Assembly (NCBI RefSeq): GCF_027947575.1
Contig: NZ_CP116256.1
Coordinates: 7,006,001-7,070,000 of the forward strand
Length of the DNA stretch: 64,000 bases
Reading direction: 5' to 3'
DNA from: Streptomyces rubrogriseus
GTDB lineage: Bacteria > Actinomycetota > Actinomycetes > Streptomycetales > Streptomycetaceae
Below are positions 50,883-59,977 of the stretch, one piece after another. Both the position numbers and the translations under genes were made by a program. A model generated the notes under the pieces. The model worked only from the letters and a program-made list of their open reading frames with translations, was not told the DNA's origin and did not search any database. The first letter of the stretch is position 1, and each line of letters begins with the position of its first letter.

Positions 50883-51091
50883 CAATGCCTCCCGTACTTC
50901 TTGTGCACGGCCTGCCTGCTGACTCCGAGTTCCGTGGCGATCTCCTGCCACGACCATCCCTGCCGACGGGCGCTGCGCACCTGTACGGCTTCCAGTTGCT
51001 CCACCAGCTTCCGCAGGGCGGTGACGGCTCGCAGCCCGATCCGGGGATCACGGTCACCCGCACGCGTGGCGAGATCCGTTGCTTCACTCAT
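50882..51091 (-). CDS. Small helix-turn-helix regulator
   Basis: A 69-residue protein whose C-terminal half is an HTH (WSWQEIATELGVSRQAVHKKY). The pair of small HTH protein plus Clp-N protein is common in Streptomyces. The ATG lies only four bases from a 16-bp palindrome and has no normal ribosome-binding site, so the message is probably leaderless. The doubled palindrome upstream is its likely operator. Confidence 0.88.
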   Translation of the reverse strand: MSEATDLATRAGDRDPRIGLRAVTALRKLVEQLEAVQVRSARRQGWSWQEIATELGVSRQAVHKKYGRH

Positions 51092-51094
51092 ACC

Positions 51095-51138
51095 GTCAAC
51101 CTAGGTTGACATGACCCGCTTGTCAACCCTGGTTGACA
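51095..51138 (-). promoter_or_regulatory. Double palindromic operator overlapping a leaderless promoter
   Basis: GTCAACCTAGGTTGAC (51095-51110) is a perfect 16-bp palindrome, and GTCAACCCTGGTTGAC (51122-51137) is nearly perfect. Their centres are 27 bases apart. On the minus strand the second supplies -35 TTGACA and the first supplies -10 TAGGTT, with a 17-base spacer. The -10 ends six bases before the ATG. Binding at both sites would block RNA polymerase fully. Confidence 0.78.
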
Positions 51139-51174
51139 TGGGTACTGGCGGTACCGCACGGCCGGGACACGCGA

Positions 51175-51204
51175 ACGGCGGGCCCGGAGAACCGGACCCG
51201 CCGT
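51175..51204. terminator. Terminator hairpin after the zinc-type dehydrogenase gene
   Basis: Bases 51175-51187 and 51192-51204 form a 13-bp stem with one mismatch and an AGAA loop, 33 bases after the stop of the minus-strand gene. Confidence 0.65.
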
Positions 51205-51236
51205 GTCTGGGCGTCTGAGCGTCTGGGGGGAACGCG

Positions 51237-52202
51237 TCAGGAGTTGCTGAGCACGATCTTGCCGAACTGCCCCCCGGAGGCCATCCGCTCGAACCCTTCA
51301 CGGGCCCGGTCCATCGGAAGCACCTCGTCGATGACGGGACGCACACCGGTGGCGGCGCAGAAGGACAGCAGGTCCTCCAGCTCGTCCTTGGAGCCCATCG
51401 TGGAGCCGACGACCTTGAGCTCCAGGAAGAAGATCCGGGTGAGTTCGGCGTGGGAGGGCCGGTCACCGCTGGTGGCCCCGGAGATGACCAGCGTGCCGCC
51501 GGGCCGCAGCGACTTGATGGAGTGCGACCAGGTGGCGGCGCCCACGGTCTCGATCACGGCGTCGACCCGCTGCGGCAGCCGCGCACCGGTCTCGACGGCC
51601 TCCACCGCACCGAGCTCCAGCGCCCGCTTGCGCTTGGCCTCGTCCCGGCTGGTGGCGAAGACCCGCAGCCCGGCCGCCTTGCCGAGCACGATCGCGGCCG
51701 TGGCGACCCCGCCGCCGGCGCCCTGCACCAGCACCGAGTCACCGGGACGCACCCCGGCGTTGGTGAACAGCATCCGGTACGCCGTCAGCCAGGCGGTCGG
51801 CAGGCAGGCGGCCTCCTCGAAGGAGAGCTCCTTGGGCTTGGGCAGGATGTTCCAGGTCGGCACGGCGACCTGCTCGGCGAACGTCCCCGGGTAGCGCTCG
51901 GTGAGGATGGAGCGGGGCTCCTCGGGGCCGACGCCGTGGCCGGTCTGGCCGATCACGGAGTGCAGGACGACCTCGTTGCCGTCCGCGTCGATCCCGGCGG
52001 CGTCGCAGCCGAGGATCATCGGCAGCCGGCCCTCGGGGAGGCCGACGCCACGCAGGGACCACAGGTCGTGATGGTTGAGGGAGGCGGCCCTGACATCGAC
52101 GACGCTCCAGCCGGGCCGGGCCTCGGGAGCCGGAAGCTCTCCCAACTCCAGGCCGGCCAACGGCTGGTCGCGGTCGATTCGGGCGGCATAGACAGCGAAC
52201 AT
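51237..52202 (-). CDS. Zinc-type alcohol dehydrogenase/quinone oxidoreductase-like protein
   Basis: A 321-residue MDR-superfamily protein. The N-terminal GroES-like part has SLNHHDLWSLRGVG and ILGCDAAGIDADG. The Rossmann part has the NADPH motif QGAGGGVATAAIVLGKAAG, then FATSRDEAKRKRALELGA. There is no structural-zinc Cys cluster. It resembles the quinone oxidoreductase-like or crotonyl-CoA-reductase-like group, but the substrate is unknown. I chose the ATG at 52202 because upstream in-frame sequence is low-complexity and unlike protein. A terminator hairpin follows. Confidence 0.9.
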   Translation of the reverse strand: MFAVYAARIDRDQPLAGLELGELPAPEARPGWSVVDVRAASLNHHDLWSLRGVGLPEGRLPMILGCDAAGIDADGNEVVLHSVIGQTGHGVGPEEPRSILTERYPGTFAEQVAVPTWNILPKPKELSFEEAACLPTAWLTAYRMLFTNAGVRPGDSVLVQGAGGGVATAAIVLGKAAGLRVFATSRDEAKRKRALELGAVEAVETGARLPQRVDAVIETVGAATWSHSIKSLRPGGTLVISGATSGDRPSHAELTRIFFLELKVVGSTMGSKDELEDLLSFCAATGVRPVIDEVLPMDRAREGFERMASGGQFGKIVLSNS

Positions 52203-52569
52203 GACCTTGACGATAGGTTCCCCACCCCCCAACCGGAACCACAGCCCCGTGTGACACACCCCCTCTTGCCAGCCACCCCCGGCCCCAGCTGCGATCAGCC
52301 GCGCCTGCCAGCCCCCACCCTCCTCCCCCCCCAGCTGCGGGCAGTCGTGCCGCTGGGGCGGCACGGGTGGGCGCAGCGGCACCCGCCCAGCGCCGGTCAG
52401 CGCCCCACCCCGCGCCCAGCACCAGCGCACCCGCACTCGCACCGGCCCCCGCACCCGCACCGGCCCCCGCACCCGCACCCGCACCCGCACCCAAAAGACA
52501 AGCGGCCCCGCCCACCAAGGACGAGACCGCTCACCACACCGCAGGGATCACCCCGCAGGCGTCACACCG
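52203..52569. repeat. Gap with GCACCC/GCACCG simple repeat
   Basis: The 367 bases between malic enzyme and the dehydrogenase gene hold a simple-sequence stretch at about 52426-52492, made of GCACCC and GCACCG hexamers, with an 18-base unit repeated twice and then GCACCC units. It encodes no convincing protein. The side next to the dehydrogenase start should hold its promoter, but I see no clear boxes. A weak hairpin with AGCGG/CCGCT arms (about 52500-52530) may end the malic enzyme transcript. Confidence 0.55.
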
Positions 52570-53799
52570 TCACCGGCGCGCAACCCCCTCCGCCCGGGCC
52601 GCCGCGGCCACCGCCGCCGTCACGGCCGGCGCGACCCGCTCGTCGAACGGGGACGGAATGACATAGTCCGCGGCGAGGTCGTCCCCCACCACGGCGGCCA
52701 GCGCCTCGGCCGCCGCCAGCTTCATGCCCTCGGTGATCCGCGACGCCCGCACCTGGAGAGCGCCCGCGAAGATGCCGGGGAACGCCAGCACGTTGTTGAT
52801 CTGGTTCGGGAAGTCCGAACGCCCGGTCGCGACGACCGCCGCGTACTTGTGGGCGACCTCCGGATGCACCTCCGGGTTCGGGTTGGCCATCGCGAAGACG
52901 AAGGCACCCTCGGCCATCGAGGCCACCGCCGGCTCCGGCACCGTACCGCCGGAGACGCCGATGAAGACGTCGGCACCCGCCAGCGCCGCCTCCAGCGGGC
53001 CGGAGAGCCCGGCCTTGTTGGTGAAGGAGGCCAACTCCTGCTTGACCGGGGTCAGGTCCTCCCGGTCGGCCGAAACGACACCCTTGCGGTCGGCGACCGC
53101 GACGTCCCCGATGCCGGCCTCCACCAGCATCTTGGCGATGGCGACCCCGGCCGCGCCCGCACCCGAGATCACCGCCCGCAGCTCACCCAGTGTCCGCCCG
53201 CTCAGCCGCGCCGCGTTCCGCAGGGCGGCCAGCGTCACGACGGCCGTGCCGTGCTGGTCGTCGTGGAAGACCGGGATGTCCAGCCGCTCCTGGAGCTTGC
53301 GCTCGATCTCGAAGCACCGCGGCGCCGAGATGTCCTCCAGGTTGACGCCGCCGAAGGAGGGCGCGAGCCGGACCACGGTCTCGACGATCTCGTCGGCGTC
53401 CGTGCAGTTCAGGGCGATCGGGACCGCGTCCACACCGCCGAACTGCTTGAAGAGGATGGCCTTGCCCTCCATCACCGGGAGGGACGCCTCGGGCCCGATG
53501 TCACCGAGCCCCAGCACCGCCGTGCCGTCCGTCACGACCGCGACGACCGACGACTTCCAGGTGTAGTCGTGGACGAGGTCGGGCTGCTCGGCGATCGCGC
53601 TGCACACTTTCGCGACGCCGGGCGTGTACGCCAGGGACAGGTCTTCCTTGTCGCGGACCGGCACGGTGGCCTGCACGGCCATCTTGCCGCCGCGGTGCAG
53701 CGCGAACGCGGGGTCGAAGGAGTCGAGCGCCTCGACGCCCGCCCCCTGCTCCGCACCGGCTTCGCTGTCGCTGCGAGGATTGACGATCTCCGCTGCCAC
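52570..53799 (-). CDS. NAD(P)-dependent malic enzyme
   Basis: A 409-residue malic enzyme of the short bacterial type. It has the substrate and metal part ([40 protein letters not shown]) and the nucleotide-binding motif [13 protein letters not shown]. It oxidatively decarboxylates malate to pyruvate. Streptomyces has an NAD and an NADP enzyme; by recalled gene order this may be the NADP-specific one (SCO5261 type), but the cofactor is not fixed by the motif alone. GTG start with AAGGGG nine bases upstream. It is divergent from the ABC transporter operon. Confidence 0.95.
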   Translation of the reverse strand: MAAEIVNPRSDSEAGAEQGAGVEALDSFDPAFALHRGGKMAVQATVPVRDKEDLSLAYTPGVAKVCSAIAEQPDLVHDYTWKSSVVAVVTDGTAVLGLGDIGPEASLPVMEGKAILFKQFGGVDAVPIALNCTDADEIVETVVRLAPSFGGVNLEDISAPRCFEIERKLQERLDIPVFHDDQHGTAVVTLAALRNAARLSGRTLGELRAVISGAGAAGVAIAKMLVEAGIGDVAVADRKGVVSADREDLTPVKQELASFTNKAGLSGPLEAALAGADVFIGVSGGTVPEPAVASMAEGAFVFAMANPNPEVHPEVAHKYAAVVATGRSDFPNQINNVLAFPGIFAGALQVRASRITEGMKLAAAEALAAVVGDDLAADYVIPSPFDERVAPAVTAAVAAAARAEGVARR

Positions 53800-54439
53800 T
53801 TTGTCTTACCCCTTAAGAGTTCATGGTTTGAGGGTTTGTCCACTCCTGGTGAGGAATGGGCGGGCACCGCACAGGGAGATGGCTGTCTGGGCCACGTGGA
53901 CCCCCGCGCGACGGGCGCGCCGCACACGCGCCCTGAGCCCCTGATGAGGGGTGTAAAGAACCTTCTTACCCGACGGACGCCCCCGGCGACGAGTCCGATA
54001 AGCGCAAGCCCACATGCCGGACCCCGAACGCCGCATGTCGGTGACATGGCTCATAGCCAGGGTTCCGGACAACCTCTCCCGACCCCTTGACAGACCCGCG
54101 CACGACACCCGCAACAGCCCTGCTCACCCGCGATCCATGGTCGGATAACGAGAAATTCCGCAGATCTTCCGGCCGGATGGGCAGATTCCCGCAAAGGTTC
54201 GGTCGTGATGTACCGACCTGGTGCGGTTCGGGGGGTGACCCGTTATCCGATTTTGACATGGCGGCCCCCCTGAATGGCCGAGTCCGAATGGCAAGATGCC
54301 GTAATCACACAAGGTCGCGGCACTCGAAGGTGTGTGCTCTCGTCGACCCACGGCACCGGCCGGACCCCGGCCGGCGTCCCGTCCCACCGGAACTCCACCG
54401 TCCCCATCGGCAACTCCCTCATCCGCCGGAGGAACCACC
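53800..54439. other. Large divergent intergenic region between malic enzyme and the ABC transporter
   Basis: Six hundred and forty bases without a convincing gene. Isolated TTGACA hexamers occur on the plus strand at 54087-54092 and 54253-54258, but neither has a good -10 at normal spacing. A CCCC-TGATGA-GGGG mini-hairpin lies near 53940. It must hold the promoters of both flanking genes and may hold a small RNA, which I cannot show. Confidence 0.4.
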
Positions 54440-55402
54440 ATGACCGCACGCTCCACCCGTCGTACGACCGCCGCGCACTCCCGGCTAGCAGCGGTCGGTG
54501 CGATCGCGGTCGCCGGCGCCCTGCTGCTCACCGGATGCGGCGACCAGACCGAGAACGGCGACTCCGGCAGCGGCGACAACCAGTCCGCCGGCGGTGCCCC
54601 GCTGGCCGACAAGCTGCCGCAGTCGATCCGCGACAAGGGCACCATCAAGGTCGGCTCGGACATCGCGTACGCGCCCGTCGAGTTCAAGGACGACTCCGGC
54701 AAGACGGTCGGTATCGACCCCGACCTCGCGGACGCCCTGGGCAAGCAGCTCGGGGTGAAGTTCGAGTTCGAGAACGGCACCTTCGACACCCTGATCACCG
54801 GCCTGCGCTCCAAGCGGTACGACATCGCCATGTCCGCGATGACCGACACCAAGGACCGCCAGGAGGGCATCGACGCCGACACCGGCAAGAAGGTCGGCCA
54901 GGGCGTCGACTTCGTCGACTACCTCACCGCCGGTGTCTCGATCTACACCAAGAAGGGCGACGACCAGGGCATCAAGACCTGGTCCGACCTGTGCGGCAAG
55001 AAGCTCGTGCTCCAGCGCGGCACGGTCTCCGAGGACCTCGCCAAGGCCGAGAACGAGAAGTGCCCGGCCGGCAAGAAGATCTCCATGGAGGCCTTCGACA
55101 ACGACCAGCAGGCCCAGACCCGGCTGCGCGCGGGCGGCGCGGACGCCGGTTCCTCCGACTTCCCGGTCGCGGCTTACGCGGTGAAGACCTCCGGCGGCGG
55201 CAAGGACTTCGAGCTCGTCGGCGAGCAGGTCGAGGCCGCGCCGTACGGCATCGCGGTCGCCAAGGACAACACGCAGCTGCGCGACGCCCTGAAGGCGGCG
55301 CTGGACGCGGTGATCGCGAACGGCGAGTACAAGAAGATCATGGACAAGTGGGGCGTGTCGGAAGGCGCCGTCACCGAGGCCGCCGTCAACGGCGGCAAGT
55401 GA
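54440..55402 (+). CDS. Polar amino acid ABC transporter, substrate-binding lipoprotein
   Basis: A 320-residue extracellular solute-binding protein (family 3). The N-terminus is a lipoprotein signal ending in the lipobox LLLTGC. The mature part has KGTIKVGSDIAYAPVEFKD, GIDPDLADALGKQLGVKFEF and the family-typical DTLITGLRSKRYDIAMSAM. It should bind a polar amino acid outside the membrane. ATG has GGAGG nine bases upstream. It is the first gene of a three-gene transporter operon, with the permease 30 bases downstream. Confidence 0.95.
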   Translation: MTARSTRRTTAAHSRLAAVGAIAVAGALLLTGCGDQTENGDSGSGDNQSAGGAPLADKLPQSIRDKGTIKVGSDIAYAPVEFKDDSGKTVGIDPDLADALGKQLGVKFEFENGTFDTLITGLRSKRYDIAMSAMTDTKDRQEGIDADTGKKVGQGVDFVDYLTAGVSIYTKKGDDQGIKTWSDLCGKKLVLQRGTVSEDLAKAENEKCPAGKKISMEAFDNDQQAQTRLRAGGADAGSSDFPVAAYAVKTSGGGKDFELVGEQVEAAPYGIAVAKDNTQLRDALKAALDAVIANGEYKKIMDKWGVSEGAVTEAAVNGGK

Positions 55403-55432
55403 CCGCGCGGCGGGCGCTGAAAGGCAACATCC

Positions 55433-56383
55433 GTGACTGTTGACATCGACAAGACGGCGGGCGGCCCGGCCGGCACCCCGCCGACCCCGCCCGAGGCCAT
55501 CAAGGCCATCCCGGTGAGGCACTACGGGCGGTACGTCTCCGCGGTCGTCGCGATCGCGCTGCTGGCCGCGGTCGTCTACGCCTTCTCCCAGGGCAAGATC
55601 AACTGGGGCGCGATCCCGGACTACTTCTTCGACGACCGTGTCCTGACCGGCATGGGCAAGACACTCCTGATCACCGTCCTCGCGATGCTGATCGGTGTCG
55701 TCGGCGGCATCCTGCTCGCCGTGATGCGGCTGTCGAAGAACCCGGTGACCTCGTCCATCGCGTGGTTCTACATCTGGTTCTTCCGCGGCACGCCGGTCCT
55801 GGTGCAGCTGGTCGTCTGGTTCAACCTCGGCCTGGTCTTCGAGTACATCAACCTCGGCCCGTTCTACCGCGACGAGTGGTCGGACTTCATGACGCCGTTC
55901 CTGACGGCGCTGCTCGGCCTCGGCCTCAACGAGGCGGCGTACATGGCGGAGATCTGCCGTGCCGGCCTGCTCGCGGTCGACGAGGGCCAGACCGAGGCGG
56001 CGCACGCGCTCGGCATGAGCCACACCAAGACGCTGCGCCGGATCGTGGTCCCGCAGGCGATGCGCGTGATCGTGCCGCCGACGGGCAACGAGGTCATCAA
56101 CATGCTGAAGACGACCTCGCTGGTGTCGGTCGTCCAGTACGCCGAGTTGTTCAGAGTCGCCCAGGACATCGGCCAGACCTCGGGCGCACCGGCCGAGATG
56201 CTGTTCCTCGCGGCGGCCTGGTACCTGCTGCTGACCTCGGTCTTCAGCGTCGGCCAGTACTACCTGGAGCGCTACTACGCCCGCGGCTCCAGCCGCAGCC
56301 TGCCGCCCACCCCGATGCAGAAGATCAGGGCGAACCTGTTCTCCCTGTCGAACCGCTCCAGCACGACGGGAGGTGCGGCATGA
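55433..56383 (+). CDS. Polar amino acid ABC transporter, permease
   Basis: A 316-residue membrane protein of the HisM/GlnP type. Hydrophobic segments begin with [18 protein letters not shown]. The conserved cytoplasmic EAA loop reads [22 protein letters not shown] and contacts the ATPase. It has an N-terminal cytoplasmic Pro-rich extension and a single permease chain, so the transporter probably uses a homodimer. GTG start with AAAGG upstream. It overlaps the ATPase gene by four bases (ATGA). Confidence 0.95.
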   Translation: MTVDIDKTAGGPAGTPPTPPEAIKAIPVRHYGRYVSAVVAIALLAAVVYAFSQGKINWGAIPDYFFDDRVLTGMGKTLLITVLAMLIGVVGGILLAVMRLSKNPVTSSIAWFYIWFFRGTPVLVQLVVWFNLGLVFEYINLGPFYRDEWSDFMTPFLTALLGLGLNEAAYMAEICRAGLLAVDEGQTEAAHALGMSHTKTLRRIVVPQAMRVIVPPTGNEVINMLKTTSLVSVVQYAELFRVAQDIGQTSGAPAEMLFLAAAWYLLLTSVFSVGQYYLERYYARGSSRSLPPTPMQKIRANLFSLSNRSSTTGGAA

Positions 56384-57141
56384 CCGCCATGGTCAAGGCC
56401 GAGGGCGTGCACAAGTCCTTCGGTGCCGTCGAGGTCCTCAAGGGCATCGACCTGGAGGTGAAGCAGGGCGAGGTGTTCTGCCTCATCGGCCCCTCCGGCT
56501 CCGGCAAGTCCACCTTCCTCAGGTGTATCAACCACCTCGAGAAGATCAACGCCGGACGTCTTTACGTCGACGGGGAGCTGGTCGGCTACCGCCAGAAGGG
56601 TGACAAGCTCTACGAGCTGAAGGACAGCGAGGTCGCCCTCAAGCGCCGGGACATCGGCATGGTCTTCCAGCGCTTCAACCTGTTCCCGCACATGACGGCC
56701 GTGGAGAACGTCATGGAGGCGCCGGTCCAGGTCAAGGGCATGAGCCGGGGGCAGGCCAGGGACCGCGCACGGGCCCTGCTGGAGCGCGTGGGCCTGGGCG
56801 ACAAGGCGGGCAACTACCCCTCGCAGCTCTCCGGCGGCCAGCAGCAGCGCGTCGCCATCGCGCGGGCCCTGGCGATGGACCCGAAGCTGATGCTGTTCGA
56901 CGAGCCGACCTCGGCGCTCGACCCCGAGCTGGTCGGTGACGTCCTCGACGTCATGCGCGACCTCGCGGAGTCCGGCATGACGATGGTCGTCGTCACCCAC
57001 GAGATGGGCTTCGCCCGCGAGGTCGGCGACAGCCTGGTCTTCATGGACGACGGCGTGGTGGTCGAGTCGGGCAACCCGCGCGACGTGCTGACCGACCCGC
57101 AGCACGACCGGACGAAGGCGTTCCTGTCCAAGGTCCTCTGA
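56380..57141 (+). CDS. Polar amino acid ABC transporter, ATP-binding protein
   Basis: A 253-residue ABC ATPase of the GlnQ type. Walker A is GPSGSGKST, the Q-loop [10 protein letters not shown], the signature LSGGQQQR, Walker [13 protein letters not shown] and the switch His VVVTHEMGF. It powers the permease encoded just upstream. A short insertion ([22 protein letters not shown]) after Walker A is common in this subgroup. The operon ends at a strong hairpin 18 bases downstream. Confidence 0.96.
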   Translation: MTAMVKAEGVHKSFGAVEVLKGIDLEVKQGEVFCLIGPSGSGKSTFLRCINHLEKINAGRLYVDGELVGYRQKGDKLYELKDSEVALKRRDIGMVFQRFNLFPHMTAVENVMEAPVQVKGMSRGQARDRARALLERVGLGDKAGNYPSQLSGGQQQRVAIARALAMDPKLMLFDEPTSALDPELVGDVLDVMRDLAESGMTMVVVTHEMGFAREVGDSLVFMDDGVVVESGNPRDVLTDPQHDRTKAFLSKVL

Positions 57142-57158
57142 CCGTCCGCACGATTGCG

Positions 57159-57198
57159 CGCCGAGGGGCGGTACGGATCTCCGTACCGCCCCTCGGCG
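57159..57198. terminator. Strong bidirectional terminator hairpin
   Basis: CGCCGAGGGGCGGTACGG (57159-57176) pairs over all 18 bases with 57181-57198 around the loop ATCT. It separates the ABC operon from the convergent methyltransferase gene and is the longest perfect stem seen in this window. Confidence 0.9.
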
Positions 57199-57205
57199 TG
57201 TGGTC

Positions 57206-58012
57206 CTACTTGACCGCCAGCAGCAGCGTGTCGGACGGCGAGCACCACACCGGCCGCGCCTCGCCGAAGCCCTTCTCGCGCAGCACGCGCGCGTGCCACG
57301 CCGCCGAGGGCATCTCGCCGTCGGCGTGCTCGCCGTAGATCTCGAAGCGGCGGGCGGTGGGCCCGGCCAGCACCGGGTCCTCGGCGGCGAGCTGCCACCA
57401 CTCGGCCCAGTCCAGGGCACCCTGCCCCTTGGCGGCGTCCATCCGCGCGTGCCGCTGCGCGCGCTCGGCCGCGTTGATCCGGGGCGTCGCTTCGTCGATC
57501 ATGTGGTCCGCGTTCATGAAGACACCGCCGTCGCGGACCAGCTCCGCGGTCCGGCCGTAGAGATCCGCGAGGGGTTCGGCGTGGAACCAGTGCAGGGCCG
57601 TCGCGGTCAGCACGGCGTCGTACGCGTCGTACGGCAGCTTCGCCGGCCAGTCGGGGTCCTTGAGGTCGGCGGTGACGAAGGAGACCCGGTCGTCGCCCGC
57701 GAAGGTGCCCTCGGCGATGGCGAGGAGCGCGGGGTCGAGGTCCACGCCGGTGCTCGTGGCGTCCGGGAACCGGTCGAGCAGCCGGGCCGTGATGGTGCCG
57801 GTGCCGCAGGCCAGGTCCAGCACGCGCGGCGCGGGACCGACGAGCGCCTCGACCATGTCGAGCATGATCCGGAACCGTTCCTCTCGGTCCGGCATGTACC
57901 ACTCCTGCTGCCGGTCCCAGCTCTGCTGCCAGGCCTGCCAGTCGGCACCGGCCGCGGTGGTCGTGGCCGTGGTGGTGGCCGTGGTGGCCGTGGTCGTGTC
58001 CGCGTTCGTCAT
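57206..58012 (-). CDS. Class I SAM-dependent methyltransferase
   Basis: A 268-residue methyltransferase with motif I VLDLACGTGTITARLL, the acidic strand STGVDLDPALLAIA and post-motif ADLKDPDWP, then LTATALHWFH. The acceptor is unknown. The N-terminus is a Thr/Ala tract (TTTATTATTTATTT in pieces) coded by an ACC/GCC trinucleotide repeat, probably disordered and variable. The ATG at 58012 is one of two close starts. The gene is divergent from the CGNR zinc-finger gene. Confidence 0.92.
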   Translation of the reverse strand: MTNADTTTATTATTTATTTAAGADWQAWQQSWDRQQEWYMPDREERFRIMLDMVEALVGPAPRVLDLACGTGTITARLLDRFPDATSTGVDLDPALLAIAEGTFAGDDRVSFVTADLKDPDWPAKLPYDAYDAVLTATALHWFHAEPLADLYGRTAELVRDGGVFMNADHMIDEATPRINAAERAQRHARMDAAKGQGALDWAEWWQLAAEDPVLAGPTARRFEIYGEHADGEMPSAAWHARVLREKGFGEARPVWCSPSDTLLLAVK

Positions 58013-58110
58013 CGAGCCCCTCCGCACTGCGTCGCGTAATACCCTGGAAGCACGATCAGCTGTTACCTGACCGCAGGCACGACCCTAGAGCCCCGTCGTA
58101 AGGACTACAA

Positions 58111-58740
58111 GTGGAACTGGCCTATTACTCGGATTACGCCGTACGTCTCGTCAACACCGAGGAACCGTCGCGGGGACAGGACTCCCTGACCTCGGTGGAG
58201 GCCGTCCGCGAGCTCTTCGGCGCCAACCAGTCGGCGGCCCGGCGCGCGTCCGACGCCGACGTGACGCGGTTCCGCTCGGTCCGGGGACGGCTGCGCGCGG
58301 TCTTCGAGGCGGCCGACGGCGGCGACGAGACCCTCGCCGTGGACCTGCTGAACTCACTGCTCCTGGAGTTCCCGGTGAGCCCGCAGATCTCGGGCCACGA
58401 CCACCGCGCGGAGGACGGCAGCCCGCTGTGGCACATGCACCTGGCGGACCACCCCTCCAACGCGACGGCCGGATTCGCGGCCATCGCGGCGATGGGCCTG
58501 GCCTTCCACCTCACCGAGTACGGGGTCGACCGGCTGGGCCTGTGCGAGGCGGCCCCCTGCCGCAACGCCTATCTGGACACCTCCACCAACCGCTCCCGGC
58601 GCTACTGCTCCGACCGCTGCGCCACCCGCGCCAACGTGGCGGCCTACCGCGCCCGCAAGCGCCTGGAGGCGGACCGGTCGGCCAGCACCGGCCTGACCGC
58701 CGACAGCGCCCAGCGGACCACGGCGAGCGGCGAACGCTGA
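58111..58740 (+). CDS. CGNR zinc-finger protein (ABATE domain)
   Basis: A 209-residue protein with an N-terminal stress-response-like ABATE domain (YSDYAVRLVNTEEPSRGQDSL) and a C-terminal CGNR-type zinc finger. Its four Cys are in LGLCEAAPCRNAYLDTS and RRYCSDRCATRANVAAYR. The family is a predicted DNA-binding regulator. GTG start with AAGGA upstream. The 3' end overlaps the convergent sodX gene by 97 bases, which is unusually long. Confidence 0.9.
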   Translation: MELAYYSDYAVRLVNTEEPSRGQDSLTSVEAVRELFGANQSAARRASDADVTRFRSVRGRLRAVFEAADGGDETLAVDLLNSLLLEFPVSPQISGHDHRAEDGSPLWHMHLADHPSNATAGFAAIAAMGLAFHLTEYGVDRLGLCEAAPCRNAYLDTSTNRSRRYCSDRCATRANVAAYRARKRLEADRSASTGLTADSAQRTTASGER

Positions 58741-59081
58741 CCCGCCCGCGGCGGCCGGTACCGGAACCGGACCCGGCCGAGGACGAGGTCCTGCGGGACC
58801 ACCCCGTAGTCGGTACTGTCCCCGCCCGCGAACGCGTTGTCCCCGAGCACCCACCAGCCGGCCCCACGCCGTTCGGCCGCCCGCTTGACCACGAGCAGGT
58901 CCTGCTGGAAGGGGTGCCGCAGCACGACTACGTCACCCGGCCGGACCCGGGCCCCCCAGTGCACGAGCAGCACGTCACCGTGGTGCAGCGTGGGCACCAT
59001 CGACGGCCCGGTCACCTCGGCCGGCCCGAAGGGCAACGCCCCTCTGGCGCGCTCGGTCTCCTGCGACAGTTGCTCCGGCAT
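58644..59081 (-). CDS. sodX: Nickel superoxide dismutase maturation protease (S26 signal-peptidase-like)
   Basis: A 145-residue S26-family peptidase with the nucleophile S27 (TGPSMVPTL) and general base K66 (LLVVKRAA), and the LGDNAFAGGDSTDYG box. There is no clear membrane anchor. SodX removes the SodN propeptide to expose the His1 that binds nickel. ATG 59081 lies 145 bases from the divergent sodN. Its last 32 codons overlap the CGNR gene on the other strand. Confidence 0.93.
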   Translation of the reverse strand: MPEQLSQETERARGALPFGPAEVTGPSMVPTLHHGDVLLVHWGARVRPGDVVVLRHPFQQDLLVVKRAAERRGAGWWVLGDNAFAGGDSTDYGVVPQDLVLGRVRFRYRPPRAGQRSPLAVVRWALSAVRPVLADRSASRRLRAR

Positions 59082-59226
59082 CACCCGGCACCTCCCCGGT
59101 CTTTCCTCCACCAGTCTCAGTCTCACCCCGGACTTTTGTCCTAAGCCCACGGGGGCACCCGCGAAAACAGGTCTCCCAGGGAGTAATGTCCCCCCTGAGA
59201 AGACGATCACGAGGAAGGAACGCTTC
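59082..59226. promoter_or_regulatory. sodX-sodN divergent control region
   Basis: A TAATGT hexamer (59184-59189) lies 37 bases before the sodN ATG as a possible -10. The inverted repeat GGAC-TTTT-GTCC (59130-59141) lies between the genes. In S. coelicolor, sodN is also controlled by nickel through Nur and a small RNA from sodF; I cannot see those parts here. Confidence 0.45.
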
Positions 59227-59622
59227 ATGCTTTCCCGCCTGTTTGCCCCCAAGGTCACGGTCAGCGCCCACTGCGACCTGCCCTGCGGCGTGTACGACCC
59301 TGCCCAGGCCCGCATCGAGGCGGAGTCGGTGAAGGCCGTCCAGGAGAAGATGGCCGGCAACGACGACCCGCACTTCCAGACGCGCGCCACGGTCATCAAG
59401 GAGCAGCGCGCCGAGCTCGCGAAGCACCACGTCTCCGTGCTGTGGAGCGACTACTTCAAGCCCCCGCACTTCGAGAAGTACCCGGAGCTGCACCAGCTGG
59501 TCAACGACACCCTGAAGGCCCTGTCGGCCGCCAAGGGCTCGAAGGACCCGGCGACCGGCCAGAAGGCCCTGGACTACATCGCCCAGATCGACAAGATCTT
59601 CTGGGAGACCAAGAAGGCCTGA
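59227..59622 (+). CDS. sodN: Nickel superoxide dismutase
   Basis: A 131-residue NiSOD precursor. The 14-residue propeptide (MLSRLFAPKVTVSA) precedes the nickel hook HCDLPCGVYDPAQARIEAES, in which mature His1, Cys2 and Cys6 ligate nickel. The remainder is the four-helix bundle that forms a hexamer. It turns superoxide into oxygen and hydrogen peroxide in the cytoplasm. ATG has AGGAAGG upstream. SodX, next to it, is its maturation protease. A terminator hairpin follows. Confidence 0.98.
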   Translation: MLSRLFAPKVTVSAHCDLPCGVYDPAQARIEAESVKAVQEKMAGNDDPHFQTRATVIKEQRAELAKHHVSVLWSDYFKPPHFEKYPELHQLVNDTLKALSAAKGSKDPATGQKALDYIAQIDKIFWETKKA

Positions 59623-59680
59623 CGGACGTCAGCATCCCGGGGCCGGCGATCGGTGCACCATCGCAGGCCGCAGGGCAGCC

Positions 59681-59717
59681 CGAAGGGGCCCGGCGCCATC
59701 CTGGCCGGGCCCCTTCG
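59681..59717. terminator. Terminator hairpin after sodN
   Basis: CGAAGGGGCCCGGC (59681-59694) pairs perfectly with 59704-59717 (GCCGGGCCCCTTCG) around a 9-base loop. It can also end the convergent zinc-ribbon transcript. Confidence 0.85.
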
Positions 59718-59729
59718 GCGTTGTCGTGG

Positions 59730-59951
59730 TCAGGGGTTCTCGGTGACCGGTTCCCGGGAGTGATCCGGCCTCCCGGGCCGTGCCTCGCCTTCGGCGGCCC
59801 CGGCGCTCTTCCCGGGACCCGCCTCGCACTCCGGGTTGCCGCACGGGCCCGGGGCCCATTCCGGTACCCATATGCCCAGCGTCTTGTGGCGCCGGACGAC
59901 CGCTTCGACTGGCTGTCCGCACACGGGACAGGCGTACGTGTCGCTGTCCAT
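59730..59951 (-). CDS. Small zinc-ribbon-like protein
   Basis: A 73-residue protein with two Cys pairs (ACPVCGQP and CGNPEC) that should bind one zinc. The C-terminal half is Glu/Pro/Ala-rich and disordered. The function is unknown. A TAACCT hexamer six bases before the ATG and the upstream GGGGG are both possible signals, so leadered or leaderless initiation is open. It follows the DHFR-like gene on the same strand by 26 bases. Confidence 0.75.
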   Translation of the reverse strand: MDSDTYACPVCGQPVEAVVRRHKTLGIWVPEWAPGPCGNPECEAGPGKSAGAAEGEARPGRPDHSREPVTENP

Positions 59952-59977
59952 ACCCCCAGGTTAGAGCGGCAGGCGGC

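Noticed and set aside
54124..54888. Minus-strand frame covering part of the gap before the ABC transporter
   Set aside because: Most of it overlaps the lipoprotein gene in antisense, and the part in the gap has no motif or ribosome-binding site.
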